Origin: Anabaena azotica FACHB-119
GTDB lineage: Bacteria; Cyanobacteriota; Cyanobacteriia; Cyanobacteriales; Nostocaceae
Assembly (NCBI RefSeq): GCF_014697625.1
Contig: NZ_JACJSG010000037.1
Span: forward strand, 1-64,000
DNA length: 64,000 nt
Direction of reading: 5' to 3'
Positions within the stretch are counted from its first letter, which is position 1, and every line of letters starts with the position of its first letter. A program made the position numbers and the translations under genes. Positions 8,177-19,300 of the stretch are shown here, in pieces. The notes under the pieces are model-generated. The model worked only from the letters and a program-made list of their open reading frames with translations. It had not been told where the DNA came from and made no database searches.

Positions 8177-9589
8177 ATGATGAAAAAAAAGTTGAATCAG
8201 CTTGGTTCTGTAGGTTGGATAATTGGAGCGAGTGCGGTCATACTATTCATTGCAAGCAGCTTAAGACACGCCTTATTCCAGTCAACTGCTTTGGATCTAG
8301 CTGCTTTTGACCAATGGGTGTATCTTGTGAGCCAAGGATTACCCCCGATTTCATCTTTTTTTAGTTTTCATGTCCTGGGAGACCATGCTGCTTTTATTCT
8401 GTATGGCATTGCTTTGTTATACAAAATTTATCCAGACGTACACTGGCTATTTGCACTACAAGCAATCTCATTAGCAATGGGAGCTTTACCTATATATGCT
8501 ATGAGTTTGCAAATCGGCTTATATGTACCTTATGCAAGAGTATTTGCTCTTTCTTATCTGCTTTATCCTGCTTTATTTAATATTAACTTTTTTACTGATT
8601 TTCGCCCAGAAGCGATCGCAGTACCCGCCTTGTTGTGGGCAATGTGGGCAGGAATGAGCGGTCGAATTTGGCAGTTAATTGTGGCTGTTATCTTAGCTTT
8701 AATTTGTAAGGATAGTCTCAGTTTAACTGTAATTGCTTTAGGTGTATGGCTGTGGTTAATTCCGCGTCGCTTTCTGTATGGTATCGGATGTATTGTTGTC
8801 GGAATAGTTTGGTATTTGGTAACAGTTAGTTATTTAGTGCCATTGCTTAGAGAGGGTCAAGCAGGTGGAGTGGTATTTTACAAGTCTCTTGGTGGCTCTC
8901 CTTCACAAATTATTTGGACAATACTGACCAATCCCGGTTTAATTTTAGCGAAGTTTTTTGTACCTGATACTCTGTTTTATTATTTGCTACTCATCCTACC
9001 AGTTATCATTGGCTTACACTGGCGAGAGACACTGACAATACTGCCTGCATTACCAATGTTATTACTTAATGTTATTTCCGATTATGGAGCGCAGCGAGAC
9101 CTCATTCATCATTATTCATTACCCATCTTTCCGTTTATTATTGTATGGCTTGTGCGTTCAGTAAGGCTGTATCAGCAACAGAAAAAAAGACGTTGGCTAC
9201 AGCCTCGTATTTTGGTAGCTTGGGCTGTAATTATATTTGTTACACTAGCTAAGTACGAATTTTTTGTAACACGATACCTATCAAGCATACCAAACCTTTC
9301 ATCTCTCTACACTGCTGTACATTTAGTTAAAACCCAAGGCAGCGTTTTAACAACATCAAAAATAGCGCCCCACTTGAGCCAACGTCAGATTATTCAAATC
9401 ACTAGCCCAAACTTGGAAATTTTACCAACGATTAATAATACATTTGATTATGTATTGCTAGACTTATTAAATCAAAACCAAAACAATAAACTAGAATTTA
9501 GTTCAGATTTAGTACCTCAACTGCAAAATAACCTAGCATATAAGTTAGAGTATGAGCATGATAACGTGTATTTATTTAAGAAGCGGTGA
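8177..9589 (+). CDS. DUF2079 multi-pass membrane protein
   Basis: The 470-residue protein has about ten membrane spans and the DUF2079 N-terminal signature DLAAFDQWVYLVSQG, then SFFSFHVLGDHAAF with a conserved acidic/His loop. DUF2079 proteins resemble GT-C-fold glycosyltransferases, whose first external loop holds acidic residues. A role in transferring sugars from polyprenyl carriers is plausible but unproven. The 3' end overlaps the convergent glycosyltransferase gene by 18 bp. Confidence 0.75.
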   Translation: MMKKKLNQLGSVGWIIGASAVILFIASSLRHALFQSTALDLAAFDQWVYLVSQGLPPISSFFSFHVLGDHAAFILYGIALLYKIYPDVHWLFALQAISLAMGALPIYAMSLQIGLYVPYARVFALSYLLYPALFNINFFTDFRPEAIAVPALLWAMWAGMSGRIWQLIVAVILALICKDSLSLTVIALGVWLWLIPRRFLYGIGCIVVGIVWYLVTVSYLVPLLREGQAGGVVFYKSLGGSPSQIIWTILTNPGLILAKFFVPDTLFYYLLLILPVIIGLHWRETLTILPALPMLLLNVISDYGAQRDLIHHYSLPIFPFIIVWLVRSVRLYQQQKKRRWLQPRILVAWAVIIFVTLAKYEFFVTRYLSSIPNLSSLYTAVHLVKTQGSVLTTSKIAPHLSQRQIIQITSPNLEILPTINNTFDYVLLDLLNQNQNNKLEFSSDLVPQLQNNLAYKLEYEHDNVYLFKKR

Positions 9590-11119
9590 AATTAAAGAGA
9601 AACTATTAGCATTTCCCAGCAGTTTCCTATGAGATAAATCAATTTCATTGACAGTTGAATTGTCTAATAATAAATAAAATTTGTTTGACGATTTTTCTTG
9701 CAAAACTGACGTAGTAGTCGGAATCACTTGACAATTACAATAAAAGTCTAAACTAGGACGACTATAAGCGAAAGAAGTATAAATTTTGGTTCCTGGTGTA
9801 ATGTGTTGGCGAATTAATGTTGCAACTGGTTTAACTGGAAATGCTTCGTTTAATTCCCAAATCCATAATTGGGAACTCATGAGTAGAAATAAAACTGCAT
9901 ACATCCCCGCAAATAACAAGGGAATAAAGCGGCGATCGCTCCGACTCACAAACCATGCTACTATAGCCATAGTCACAGTTAAAATCAGACTCATGACTAC
10001 TAATATAGGTTGAGGTTCGGTAGTGGAAAAGTAAACGCCACCTCCTAAACCTGCGATCGCGATAAGACTAAATAAAATTACCCAAGCTTTTGATTTAACC
10101 TGGCGATGTTCCCAAACATCAGCTAATTTAACACCAATTGCCAAAGCTAAAAACGGATATATAGGCATTACATACCAAGGTAGTTTTGTTTTCATGATGG
10201 AAATGCTTACTAAGTAAACAGTTGTACCCACAAGAATTAAACAACCCCAGGAAGTATGACGTTTTCTCCAAGCTAAATAAAGCCCTCCAGGTAAAAACAA
10301 TAGCCAGGGGAAACCATATTTAAGTATTTCTAGTAAATAGTACCAAGGCGGGCCGCTATGACCTTCTACAGACTCGAAAAGACGGTTAAAACTTTGCGAT
10401 TGTAAGTTAGTTTGTAAGAAGTTATTACCATAATATTGCAATTGGGCGATATGCCAAGCGATCGCAGGTGCATTTCCTAAAAACAACCCCAGCCATAAAT
10501 AAGGACTTTTTAATAAGAAAAACTGTCTATCTGCGAGGAGAAATAACCCAGCAATTCCCCCCAATAGCAAAACCATCATCCCTTTTGTTAGGGCAATTAA
10601 CCCTAAACCTAAACCCACACCCAAAGCGTATTTTTGATTATGACTTGCTTTCAACAAACAATACAATGCTAATAAGAAAAAAGTGATAACTGTCCCATCT
10701 AACATCGCCAGTCTTCCGTGGCGTACCACAGGCAACATAGTTAGATAAACTAAGGCAGTAAACAAAGCTGGTATGCGGTTAAAAAGTAATCGTCCTAACA
10801 AGTACAACAAAGGTACTCCCAACGCAGTTATTACTGCGCCAGGAAGACGTGTTGTCCACTCATTTACACCAGCAATAGAGTAAGTCCAAGCAATTAACAA
10901 GTGCATTAAAGGCGGCTTATTATGATAGGCTTCCCCCGCTAGGGTGGGATAAAGCCAACGCAGAGAACCTACCGGGGCTTGCCAAATATCACGAGCAACT
11001 TGTGCTATTGTACCCTCATCCCAATCACGTAAAGGAGAGTTACCTAAAAATATGAGCCACAAAGCTAAAGCAGCAACCGATAAGCCTAGTAATAATTTTT
11101 TTTCTGTGACTGGGTGCAT
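9572..11119 (-). CDS. GT39/ArnT-like membrane glycosyltransferase
   Basis: The 515-residue protein has about 11-12 hydrophobic segments. The first loop carries the GT-C acidic pair in LRDWDEGTIAQVARDIW, then HNKPPLMHLLIAW and TRLPGAVITALGVPLLY. This layout is typical of PMT/ArnT enzymes that use lipid-linked sugars. The acceptor is unknown; envelope polysaccharide or lipid glycosylation is inferred. It lies downstream of another GT39-type gene on the same strand, separated by a 139-bp gap that holds a long palindrome. Confidence 0.82.
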   Translation of the reverse strand: MHPVTEKKLLLGLSVAALALWLIFLGNSPLRDWDEGTIAQVARDIWQAPVGSLRWLYPTLAGEAYHNKPPLMHLLIAWTYSIAGVNEWTTRLPGAVITALGVPLLYLLGRLLFNRIPALFTALVYLTMLPVVRHGRLAMLDGTVITFFLLALYCLLKASHNQKYALGVGLGLGLIALTKGMMVLLLGGIAGLFLLADRQFFLLKSPYLWLGLFLGNAPAIAWHIAQLQYYGNNFLQTNLQSQSFNRLFESVEGHSGPPWYYLLEILKYGFPWLLFLPGGLYLAWRKRHTSWGCLILVGTTVYLVSISIMKTKLPWYVMPIYPFLALAIGVKLADVWEHRQVKSKAWVILFSLIAIAGLGGGVYFSTTEPQPILVVMSLILTVTMAIVAWFVSRSDRRFIPLLFAGMYAVLFLLMSSQLWIWELNEAFPVKPVATLIRQHITPGTKIYTSFAYSRPSLDFYCNCQVIPTTTSVLQEKSSNKFYLLLDNSTVNEIDLSHRKLLGNANSFSLISPLLK

Positions 11120-11265
11120 ATCGAAATTTAGTTAATATTTTAAAAGTATCTGTAGGGTGGGCATTGCCCACCATATCATAGCTTTGGTGGGCAATGCCCA
11201 CCCTACGTATATTTCAAAAATCAAGTATCAGTCCTATATCGAAATTTAGTTGATATTTTAAAAGT
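11118..11265. repeat. Palindromic element flanked by 30-bp direct repeats
   Basis: A perfect 21-bp inverted repeat (arms 11152-11172 and 11186-11206, GTAGGGTGGGCATTGCCCACC, 13-nt loop) sits between two glycosyltransferase genes. It is bracketed by a direct repeat beginning ATATCGAAATTTAGTT at 11118-11147 and 11236-11265, 29 of 30 bases identical. The right repeat covers the stop codon of the upstream gene, and the left one touches the start codon of the downstream gene. Confidence 0.85.
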
Positions 11266-13687
11266 GAATTAATGGCAGAAATTTCATGATATCTGTCACA
11301 GTTTTTAAGGTTTTTAACTCTGGTATATCTGGTTGGATTTTTTCGGCGATCGCTAATTTTGGTTCAGCTTGTCTTGGTTGAAAATCGTATAAATAAACGA
11401 AGGCTAAATAAATCCATACATAAGGATTTTGGCTATCATATTTAGTTAATTCTGTGAGATTTTTAATTAACTCATCAACTTGACGTTGCAAAAGTTGCGA
11501 CAGCACCAAAGTATAGCGCCAATTCAAATTATTTGGCTCTTGTTGTAAGCGGTAATTAGCAGCTAACTCAATCTGTTTTAAATAATCTTGAGTCGGGTCA
11601 TATTGATTAAAATTAGCTACTTGTGTAAATATATTATCTAATTTGCCATTTCGTAATTCTACGCCTAACTGCGACATTCGCGAAACTAAATCTAACGCGG
11701 GTGCTTTTTCTACTGTTCCTTGATTAGTTACATCTACGGTGATATTGGCAACATTTAAAGCTGTTACCTTACCATTATTTCTATTTAGATATAGTGCTGA
11801 GAGTTGATATTTTCCTAATGGTAAATCCTGGGGAATAAATATACTCAGATTTTCTGTTACCTCAAAGGTTTCTTGGGGATGACATTTCAGACCACAGTAT
11901 AAGTTACCTAGTGCGATCGCATGGTCATGATAAAATGATGATTGCTGATTTTGCCATTTTAATAGTAATAGTCCATTTTGCAATTCATCCCAGGAACCAG
12001 TCACTTGATAAGTAATTGGATTATCTTTATCAACTACCAACTGGTTAGAAGTTATAACTTTTTTTAAGGTAACTGGAGCAGCATTATTATCCAACTTCTC
12101 CACAACTACAGCCGGATTTATTCTATGATACAACCTTAACTTATCTCCTGAAGGTAATTGCCATTCTCCCTGCAATTTTAAATCTGTTGAAGACTCAATT
12201 AAAGACTTAAATTTTCTTTTAGTCTCTCCCCTTTCTCCGGCTTCATCAGGCTCATTATCTCTAGTAACATACCAGGAAAAATTATCTAAATCTTGCTCTA
12301 CCTCAGATAACTTCGTAGTTAATTTTCGACTATATACTCGGAAGTCAGCCAATGTGCCAAAATAATCTAAAGTGAATTGATTAACTTGCGGCGTAGACAC
12401 AGGAACTACTCCTAAAGTTGCCCTTAAATATGGGTCAGTTTGGGTAATTCTCTCTATCAGTTGCGTCAGTGGATATCTTTTACCTTCATCATTAGGAAAA
12501 CGCTTAATTGTTCCCCATCCTTGGGTTATGGGTAAGGGAAATATACTATTGATTAAAACTATAACACTTAATCCTATAGTCGTTATCCTAACTTGATCAA
12601 ATAATTTATTATCAATTAAATTAAAGCAGTACGACAGAACCAAACTAAATATGGGAAAAAAAGGTAATATGAATCTAATATCCTTGTTCGTGCCAAGGGA
12701 ACAAATTATATAGCTACTTACTAAAAATATAACTAACCAATTTAAACCAGAATCATTCCACCTATCTTTAATAGCCAACTTTTTCTTAAATAAATAAATT
12801 AATAAAATTCCTATAGTTACAAATAGTATAGGAAAGCCCACACTTTCTGATATCATCTGGGGATAAGCTAACCATCCCGCAATAGTTGTTGCAGGGGGAT
12901 CACCCTCTCTTTTACCTACTTGATTAGCATTTAATGCAGAAGTAATAATCGTTAACCAATTTAAACTGTACCAAAAACCACAAACTAACCAAGCTAAAGT
13001 TAAAGATAAGCCTGACTGAATTAGTTTAAAATATTTACGCCTGATAACAAAACCAATTAATGTTAAAATACTTGGGACTAATATAAAAATAAAGCCTGTA
13101 GGTTTAGCTAACATTACTAATCCTATACCTACACCCAAAGCCAAGGTGAGTATCCATGAAAAGAAGCCACTATATCTATCTTTCCAAATTGTTAAAATTG
13201 TGAAAGTTAATGTGACAATTGCCGCTAAACCATAATCTAATAAATAATCTGTTCGCGTTACTCCCAATATGGGAAATAACAAGCAAAACAAACTAGCTGT
13301 GAGGCTAATTTTCCGGTTATTGAATAGATAGATGCCTAGATGGTAGACAGAAAATATAATTATTGCCGTGTATAGTGAGTTAACCAAGCTGGCTTGGTGG
13401 TAACTTTTGGCAAATAATAAAAAAGGTACAGTACAAATATAAACGAAAGGAGCGCGATAGCTGGGAGTTAACTGCCAAAGCGATAACCACCAATCACCAG
13501 AAAAGAGATTAAAATCTTGAAAAATGCGGTAGTGTTGTAATGCTGTGGTTAAGTGTGCGCTTTGGTCATAGGCGGGAATTGATTCGTCTAAAAAAAACCA
13601 AATTCCGTCAATAACTAATGTTGCCAGAAAAAATACCAGCAGTATGATATGGTCTCTTTGAATTTTACGGTCATCAAAATAATTCAT
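11258..13687 (-). CDS. GT39-type membrane glycosyltransferase with large C-terminal domain
   Basis: This 809-residue protein has an N-terminal GT-C-like membrane part (about residues 15-390) with an acidic loop FFLDESIPAYDQSAHL. A soluble part of about 400 residues follows and ends in helical, TPR-like sequence (YRLQQEPNNLNWRYTLVLSQ, then YVWIYLAFVYLYDFQP). The membrane half resembles PMT_2/GT39 enzymes. The C-terminal half looks like a beta-rich domain plus helical repeats, perhaps for acceptor binding outside the membrane. It is transcribed towards the second GT39 gene. Substrate unknown. Confidence 0.7.
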   Translation of the reverse strand: MNYFDDRKIQRDHIILLVFFLATLVIDGIWFFLDESIPAYDQSAHLTTALQHYRIFQDFNLFSGDWWLSLWQLTPSYRAPFVYICTVPFLLFAKSYHQASLVNSLYTAIIIFSVYHLGIYLFNNRKISLTASLFCLLFPILGVTRTDYLLDYGLAAIVTLTFTILTIWKDRYSGFFSWILTLALGVGIGLVMLAKPTGFIFILVPSILTLIGFVIRRKYFKLIQSGLSLTLAWLVCGFWYSLNWLTIITSALNANQVGKREGDPPATTIAGWLAYPQMISESVGFPILFVTIGILLIYLFKKKLAIKDRWNDSGLNWLVIFLVSSYIICSLGTNKDIRFILPFFPIFSLVLSYCFNLIDNKLFDQVRITTIGLSVIVLINSIFPLPITQGWGTIKRFPNDEGKRYPLTQLIERITQTDPYLRATLGVVPVSTPQVNQFTLDYFGTLADFRVYSRKLTTKLSEVEQDLDNFSWYVTRDNEPDEAGERGETKRKFKSLIESSTDLKLQGEWQLPSGDKLRLYHRINPAVVVEKLDNNAAPVTLKKVITSNQLVVDKDNPITYQVTGSWDELQNGLLLLKWQNQQSSFYHDHAIALGNLYCGLKCHPQETFEVTENLSIFIPQDLPLGKYQLSALYLNRNNGKVTALNVANITVDVTNQGTVEKAPALDLVSRMSQLGVELRNGKLDNIFTQVANFNQYDPTQDYLKQIELAANYRLQQEPNNLNWRYTLVLSQLLQRQVDELIKNLTELTKYDSQNPYVWIYLAFVYLYDFQPRQAEPKLAIAEKIQPDIPELKTLKTVTDIMKFLPLIHF

Positions 13688-14902
13688 ATTTAAAACAAAA
13701 TATTAGCATAACTAACTGTTTTGATAGTTGGCTTCTGATCTGCCATGAAAATCAGGAAAAAGTATCATAAAATACAGAATATTGTCATGATGAGCCTATG
13801 TTAGGTTAGGCGATCGCTCTTTTCAAACACCTCAGCATATACTGAGATGATATAGTCATTAATTTCTTGTTAAAATATGCTACTTTCCAACTTTTGAGTG
13901 CCTATACTGATTATGGCATTCTTGAGCAGGCAGACAATTGTAACTACAAATACTAATTTTATGTAATTTTTTACCAAATAATTATGTTTTTTCTGTAAAA
14001 ATAGCTGCTATCCCCGCTCCTTGAGAACCACATTTTGAGTACTAGCATTTATAATATGAACTAATTTCAGTAAATATACTGTAACTAACTATATTGAGTT
14101 TTTATATTAATAAGGTAGTGACCTTCATTAAATTGAGGGTTAAAGTAGTACCTATCAAGCTGCATCAACAACTTGAGTTATTTTTAATACTTAAGAATTT
14201 AATTATTGAGTTACAGATAAGATTCTGTACTCAATAATCAATTTCCCCTAGTTATTCAAAAGGTAATAGATTAACTAGTCCAAGCTTCTTTTTAATGAGA
14301 AACTATACTCAAGTAACTGTCGTCTACCTGCTTAAGGAGAAAGGAGAATATTTTTATTGAACAGCCAGAAATTAATTTTTTCTTAAAAATGGTACTTAGC
14401 AGTAGAATATTTGATATTAGCAAACTAACTTCTGTATCGCTAATATTTTCAATAGATAAAATAGGATAAACCCAATATATAACTACCTAATTTTTGATAA
14501 AAACTTATGCTACACCATTATTGATAGATAATAAAATACTAATATTATGAAGAAAGTTTTAACCTTTAGTAATATTATTAGTTAGAAAATATAATAACTT
14601 TGCTTTACTGATTAAACAGACATCAATGATAAAAATGTAAGCTCTGCACTGTGGAGAAAGATTATTTGAGATTAAATTATCGTAATCGCTAAATAGTCCA
14701 CTACTCTCCAACCGTAAATTTCATAACTTTGAGTTATAACCCTATCGAACAAGTCTGAGGATAGGTCTAAATCATGTTAATCGCTTGAAAAATTCTGAGG
14801 ATTAACAGAATTTAGCTGAATATCTTAAATTTTCATGAAAAATGTCAACAAAATTACCATCATCACTGTGACTGATGATTTTACCCTTGAAGGAGCTATG
14901 AA
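13688..14902. other. 1.2-kb intergenic region, no gene seen
   Basis: AT-rich spacer between two divergent genes. No convincing ORF, tRNA or strong terminator was found. It may hold promoters or long leaders for the glycosyltransferase (minus) and the deacetylase (plus). One HIP1 site lies near 13810. Confidence 0.5.
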
Positions 14903-15820
14903 GTGGAAAACAATAAGTCGTTTCTGTGGCCACAAGGAATATTATTTGCATTGTTAGCTATTAGTGCTAGTTTGAGTGTTGGTGTGATGATGTTGCTCAG
15001 ACCAAATTCTTCCGATGCTCAGAATAGAAAAAGTATAAATAATATAACTACAATTAGTACAGCAGCTAAAGCCGGAACTAGCCAGCGAATTGAGAAATTA
15101 AAATCGATGATGGTGACTAGTTTGCAAGAACAAGCAAGAAGCAAAGGCTTGTCTGATAATGTTCCGCCACGTTTTCAAGGAGCGACTATCAAATCAGCAA
15201 AAGTTAACCCATCTCAAAGAGTCATTGCATTAACTTTTGATGATGGCCCTTGGCCTGAAAGCACTGCACAAGTATTAGATATTCTTAAACAAAATAATAT
15301 TAAAGCGACATTTTTTGTAGTCGGGCAGAATGTCAAAAATTACCCAGATTTATTAAGGAGAGTGGTTGCTGAAGGACATACAGTGGGCAACCATACTTGG
15401 CATCATTGGTATCATTTTATGAATCCTCAAGTAGCAGCTTATGAAGTTGCTAATACAACAGATATTATCTACAAGGTGACTGGTGTGAAAACCGATTTAT
15501 TTCGTCCACCTGGAGGGATGATGAATAATGGGTTAGTTGCCTATGCTAGAAGTAATAAATATGCCGTGATTATGTGGTCATCTGACTCGGCAGACTATTC
15601 GCGTCCCGGTGTCCCAAGATTAATTAATAATGTATTAAGACCAGCAAAACCAGGTGGAATTGTACTTATGCACGATGGCGGGGGAAACCGTTCTCAAACT
15701 GTAAAAGCTTTACCAGAAATTATTAGCAGATTTCGCAAGCAAGGCTACAGTTTTGTCACCATTCCTGAGCTTTTGGAAATACAAGATAAAAATGAGAGAT
15801 TAGCTGCTAATAAAAAGTAG
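14903..15820 (+). CDS. Membrane-anchored polysaccharide deacetylase (NodB domain)
   Basis: The 305-residue carbohydrate esterase 4 protein has one N-terminal membrane anchor (about residues 12-32), a spacer, and a NodB domain. Motif 1 is LTFDDGPWP (Asp113/114). Motif 2 is GNHTWHHWYH, with His164/His168 as metal ligands. Motif 3 is RPPGGMMN near 201, followed by MWSSDSADY and VLMHDGGG. Such enzymes remove acetyl groups from peptidoglycan or exported polysaccharide outside the cytoplasm. The GTG start is set by AAGGAG at 14890-14895, seven bases away; a nearby ATG at 14898 is out of frame. Confidence 0.88.
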   Translation: MENNKSFLWPQGILFALLAISASLSVGVMMLLRPNSSDAQNRKSINNITTISTAAKAGTSQRIEKLKSMMVTSLQEQARSKGLSDNVPPRFQGATIKSAKVNPSQRVIALTFDDGPWPESTAQVLDILKQNNIKATFFVVGQNVKNYPDLLRRVVAEGHTVGNHTWHHWYHFMNPQVAAYEVANTTDIIYKVTGVKTDLFRPPGGMMNNGLVAYARSNKYAVIMWSSDSADYSRPGVPRLINNVLRPAKPGGIVLMHDGGGNRSQTVKALPEIISRFRKQGYSFVTIPELLEIQDKNERLAANKK

Positions 15821-15872
15821 GGTGGGTAGTGCATTGCCAAAATTAGGAGACTATGCCATAGATTTTGGATAA

Positions 15873-16075
15873 AATTAACCGCCGATAAAGAGGATGAACG
15901 CCGATAAAAATGATTTTAGATTTTCGCTAATTTCCTAAATTTTTTGTAGGATGGGCATCTTGCCCTTCCTAGATTATGAGTCAATACAGTTCCGTTAAGA
16001 CTAAATTGACATTCTGATTTATCGGCGTTTCTTCCTTCGGTTCCCAACGGGTACGGCGTTTATCGGCGGTTAATT
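15873..16075. repeat. MITE-like element, family C (TIR AATTAACCGCCGATAAA)
   Basis: Perfect 17-bp terminal inverted repeats at 15873-15889 and 16059-16075, with a second inner pair ACGCCGATAAA. The element is 203 bp long and non-coding. It lies 18 bp from the next element. Confidence 0.8.
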
Positions 16076-16093
16076 ATTCCTGAGAAATCCCTT

Positions 16094-16240
16094 AACGTGA
16101 GTTCGACCAGCGTTGTTTTGACCTCACCCCCAACCCCTCTCCTACAAGGAGAGGGGAGTAAGAGGGTGATTTTTTTGTTTCTCCTCCCTCTCCTCGTAGG
16201 AGAGGGAGGTTGGGAGGGTGAGGTTCATCGAACTCACGTT
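16094..16240. repeat. MITE-like element, family B (TIR AACGTGAGTTCGA)
   Basis: A 147-bp element with perfect 13-bp terminal inverted repeats at 16094-16106 and 16228-16240. It holds inner CCCCTCTCCT / AGGAGAGGGG hairpins. A 64-codon frame inside is only the repeat being open by chance. A truncated second copy is at 57694-57795. Confidence 0.8.
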
Positions 16241-16273
16241 AAAAAAAGACGCGAGATATCGCGTCTTTTTTTA
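16241..16273. terminator. Bidirectional intrinsic terminator
   Basis: Symmetric A7-GACGCGAGATATCGCGTC-T7 hairpin between the convergent deacetylase and glutamate synthase genes. It can work for both strands and directly abuts the family B element. Confidence 0.85.
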
Positions 16274-16326
16274 CTATTAGCGTTGTATTAGTCATCAGCC
16301 ATTATCAAATGACCAATGACTAATGA

Positions 16327-19300
16327 CTAAACCGAACTCAAATGCTTCTCTACTACCGCTTGAGGGTTAGCCTCTGGACTTTCCGCCTCGGAAGGTGGTA
16401 CTAACTGCCAGAATTTGGGCAAGTATTCCTGCCAATTTTGCAAGATGAGTTTAGCTTTGGCTGAACCTGTACGTTCTGCGTGGGCTTTAATTAGGTCTTG
16501 CAGTTGTTTCTCTCCGGCGGCGGTTAGCACTCGTTGAATTTTGACAGTTTCGCGGTTGACTAATTCCGGGAATGAACCGTCTTCATCCAAGAAGTAGGCT
16601 AGTCCACCAGTCATCCCCGCCGCTACGTTGCGTCCAACTCTACCCAGAACGATAATTACGCCGCCTGTCATGTACTCGCAGCAATGATCCCCTGCGCCTT
16701 CAATTACCGCTACACCTTTGGAGTTGCGGACAGCAAAGCGTTCTCCGCCTAAACCATTGGCATACAACACGCCACCAGTAGCACCGTAAAGGCAGGTGTT
16801 ACCGACGATGACGTTTTGCGCGGGGTCGTAGGTAGCATCAGCAGGTGGTTTGATGATAATTTCGCCACCGTGCATTCCTTTACCTACGTAGTCGTTGGCT
16901 TCTCCTACCAGGGTGAGGATAATTCCGGGGAGGTTGAATGCGCCAAAGCTTTGACCGACGCTTCCTGTGAAGTTGAGGTTAATTTGTCCCTCAAAACCAC
17001 TGTCGCCATATTGAGATGCGATCGCTCCCGCTAGTCTTGCGCCCAATGTTCTGTCAGTATTGACTATAGGTAGGGTCTTGGTGACTGTTGACTGGTTGCG
17101 AATAGCGGCTTGAATTTCCGCATCCGCCAGCAATTGGTCATCTACAACCGGGCCGTTGCTGTGAACTTCTTCATGCAGCAACCAACTACGATTTTCTCTC
17201 GTATCTGGTAGCTGAACTAAGCAGTTAAGGTTGAGAGATTGGGTTTTGGTCAGATGTGCGTCCTTTCTGGTGGTGAGGATGTCAGCGCGACCAATTACTT
17301 CCGATAAAGAACGATAGCCGAGTTTTGCTAACAAACCGCGTACTTCTTCCGCAATGAAGTAGAAGAAATTCACAACGTGTTCGGGGATACCCGTAAACCG
17401 CTTACGTAGTTCTTCTTTTTGGGAAGCTACACCCACAGGACAGTTATTGGTGTGGCAGATACGCGCCATAATACAGCCTTCCGCAATCATGGCGATGGAA
17501 CCGAAGCCAAATTCCTCTGCACCCATCAACGCCCCAATTAACACGTCCCAGCCACTCTTCAGACCGCCATCTACCCGTAAAACCACGCGATCGCGTAAAC
17601 TATTTTCCATCAACACCCGATGCACTTCACTTAAACCTAGTTCCCAAGGTGAACCAGCGTGTTTAATTGATGATAGGGGTGATGCACCTGTACCGCCGTC
17701 ATGTCCAGAAATTTGGATAATATCCGCGTTGGCTTTAGCCACACCAGCCGCAATTGTCCCAATACCAACTTCCGCCACCAACTTCACCGATACTTGGGCT
17801 TTGGGGTTGATTTGGTGCAGGTCAAAAATCAACTGTGCGAGGTCTTCAATTGAATAGATATCGTGGTGGGGTGGGGGGGAAATCAAGGTCACACCGGGCT
17901 TAGACCGCCGCAACATGGCGATGTATTGGCTAACTTTCGGCCCTGGTAGTTGTCCGCCTTCCCCTGGTTTTGCACCTTGGGCGATTTTGATTTCGATTTG
18001 TTTGGCGCTGGCTAAATACCCTGGTGTTACACCAAAGCGTCCTGATGCTACTTGCTTGATGGCGCTAGCAGCTGTGTCACCATTGCGTAAACCCCGCAAA
18101 TGAGGCAGAGTTGCTGAATGTCCAGATGCGTCCACATCATCCAATACTTGGTAACGCACTGGGTCTTCCCCACCTTCCCCAGAGTTAGATTTACCGCCTA
18201 TCCGGTTCATGGCGATCGCCAAAACTTCATGGGCTTCCCGTGACAACGCCCCCAAGGACATTCCCCCAGTACAGAAGCGCTTGACAATATCGCTAACTGA
18301 TTCTACTTCTTCTACAGGGATGGGTGAGCGATCGCTTTGGAAGTCTAGCAAGTCCCGCAGCGCCGTAACTGGTCTACCTTGCAAATACTGCTTGTAGACT
18401 TCGTAATGGTCGTACTTCTTCCCATCTACCGCTTCATGCAGCGCCTTGGCTAGTTTGGGGTTGTTCATGTGGTACTCGCCTGTCGGACGGTAGTTGACAA
18501 ACCCCAAGTTTTCTAACTTGTTGGTAGATAGTTCTGGGAAAGCCTTGCTGTGAATTGAAAGTACCTCTTGGGCTAACTCCCGCACACTTAAACCACCGAT
18601 GCGGGAAGCTGTACCTTGGAATCCCAATTCCAATAAATCACCACCGATACCGATGGCTTCAAATATCTGCGCTGCTTGGTAACTGGAAAGTAGAGAAATC
18701 CCCATTTTGGAGAGGATTTTCAACAACCCAGATTCTACAGCCTTGCGATAGTTAGCGATCGCCCCTTCTAAAGAAATGCTGGCTATTTTACCTCGTTCCA
18801 TGAACTGTTGCGTTGCGGGGTCAGACCACCAAGCCCGCACAGTATCCAAAGTCATGTAAGGACATACAGCATCTGCACCATAGCCAATTAAACAACCAAA
18901 ATGGTGTGTACTCCAGCATTGGGCAGTATCGACAATTAAGGATGTCTTCGTTCTCAGTCCTTCACGAATTAGGTGGTGATGGACTGCACCCACAGCCAAC
19001 AAGGGCGGAATATAACTATATTCTGTACCGATACCTTCGCCAGCTTCATCACTGAGGATGAGAATTTTCGCCCCAGCGCGGACTGACTCAGCCGCTTGCT
19101 GTTCTAAAGCTTGCACTGCCGATTTTAGACCATCTGGGCCGTTGGCGATGGCAAACAGCGTTGACAACTCCGCCGTAGCAAACCCCGACAGCTTAATTGT
19201 TGCCAACTCTGCTTCTGTCAAGACTGGTGATTCTAACTTCAGCCTCTTAGCATATTCTGGCTTCGGTTCCAATAAGTTACCTTTCTCACCCAACTCCACC

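Noticed and set aside
16097-16291. 64-codon ORF
   Set aside because: It lies almost wholly within the family B inverted-repeat element and the terminator; the translation is a low-complexity product of the repeat.
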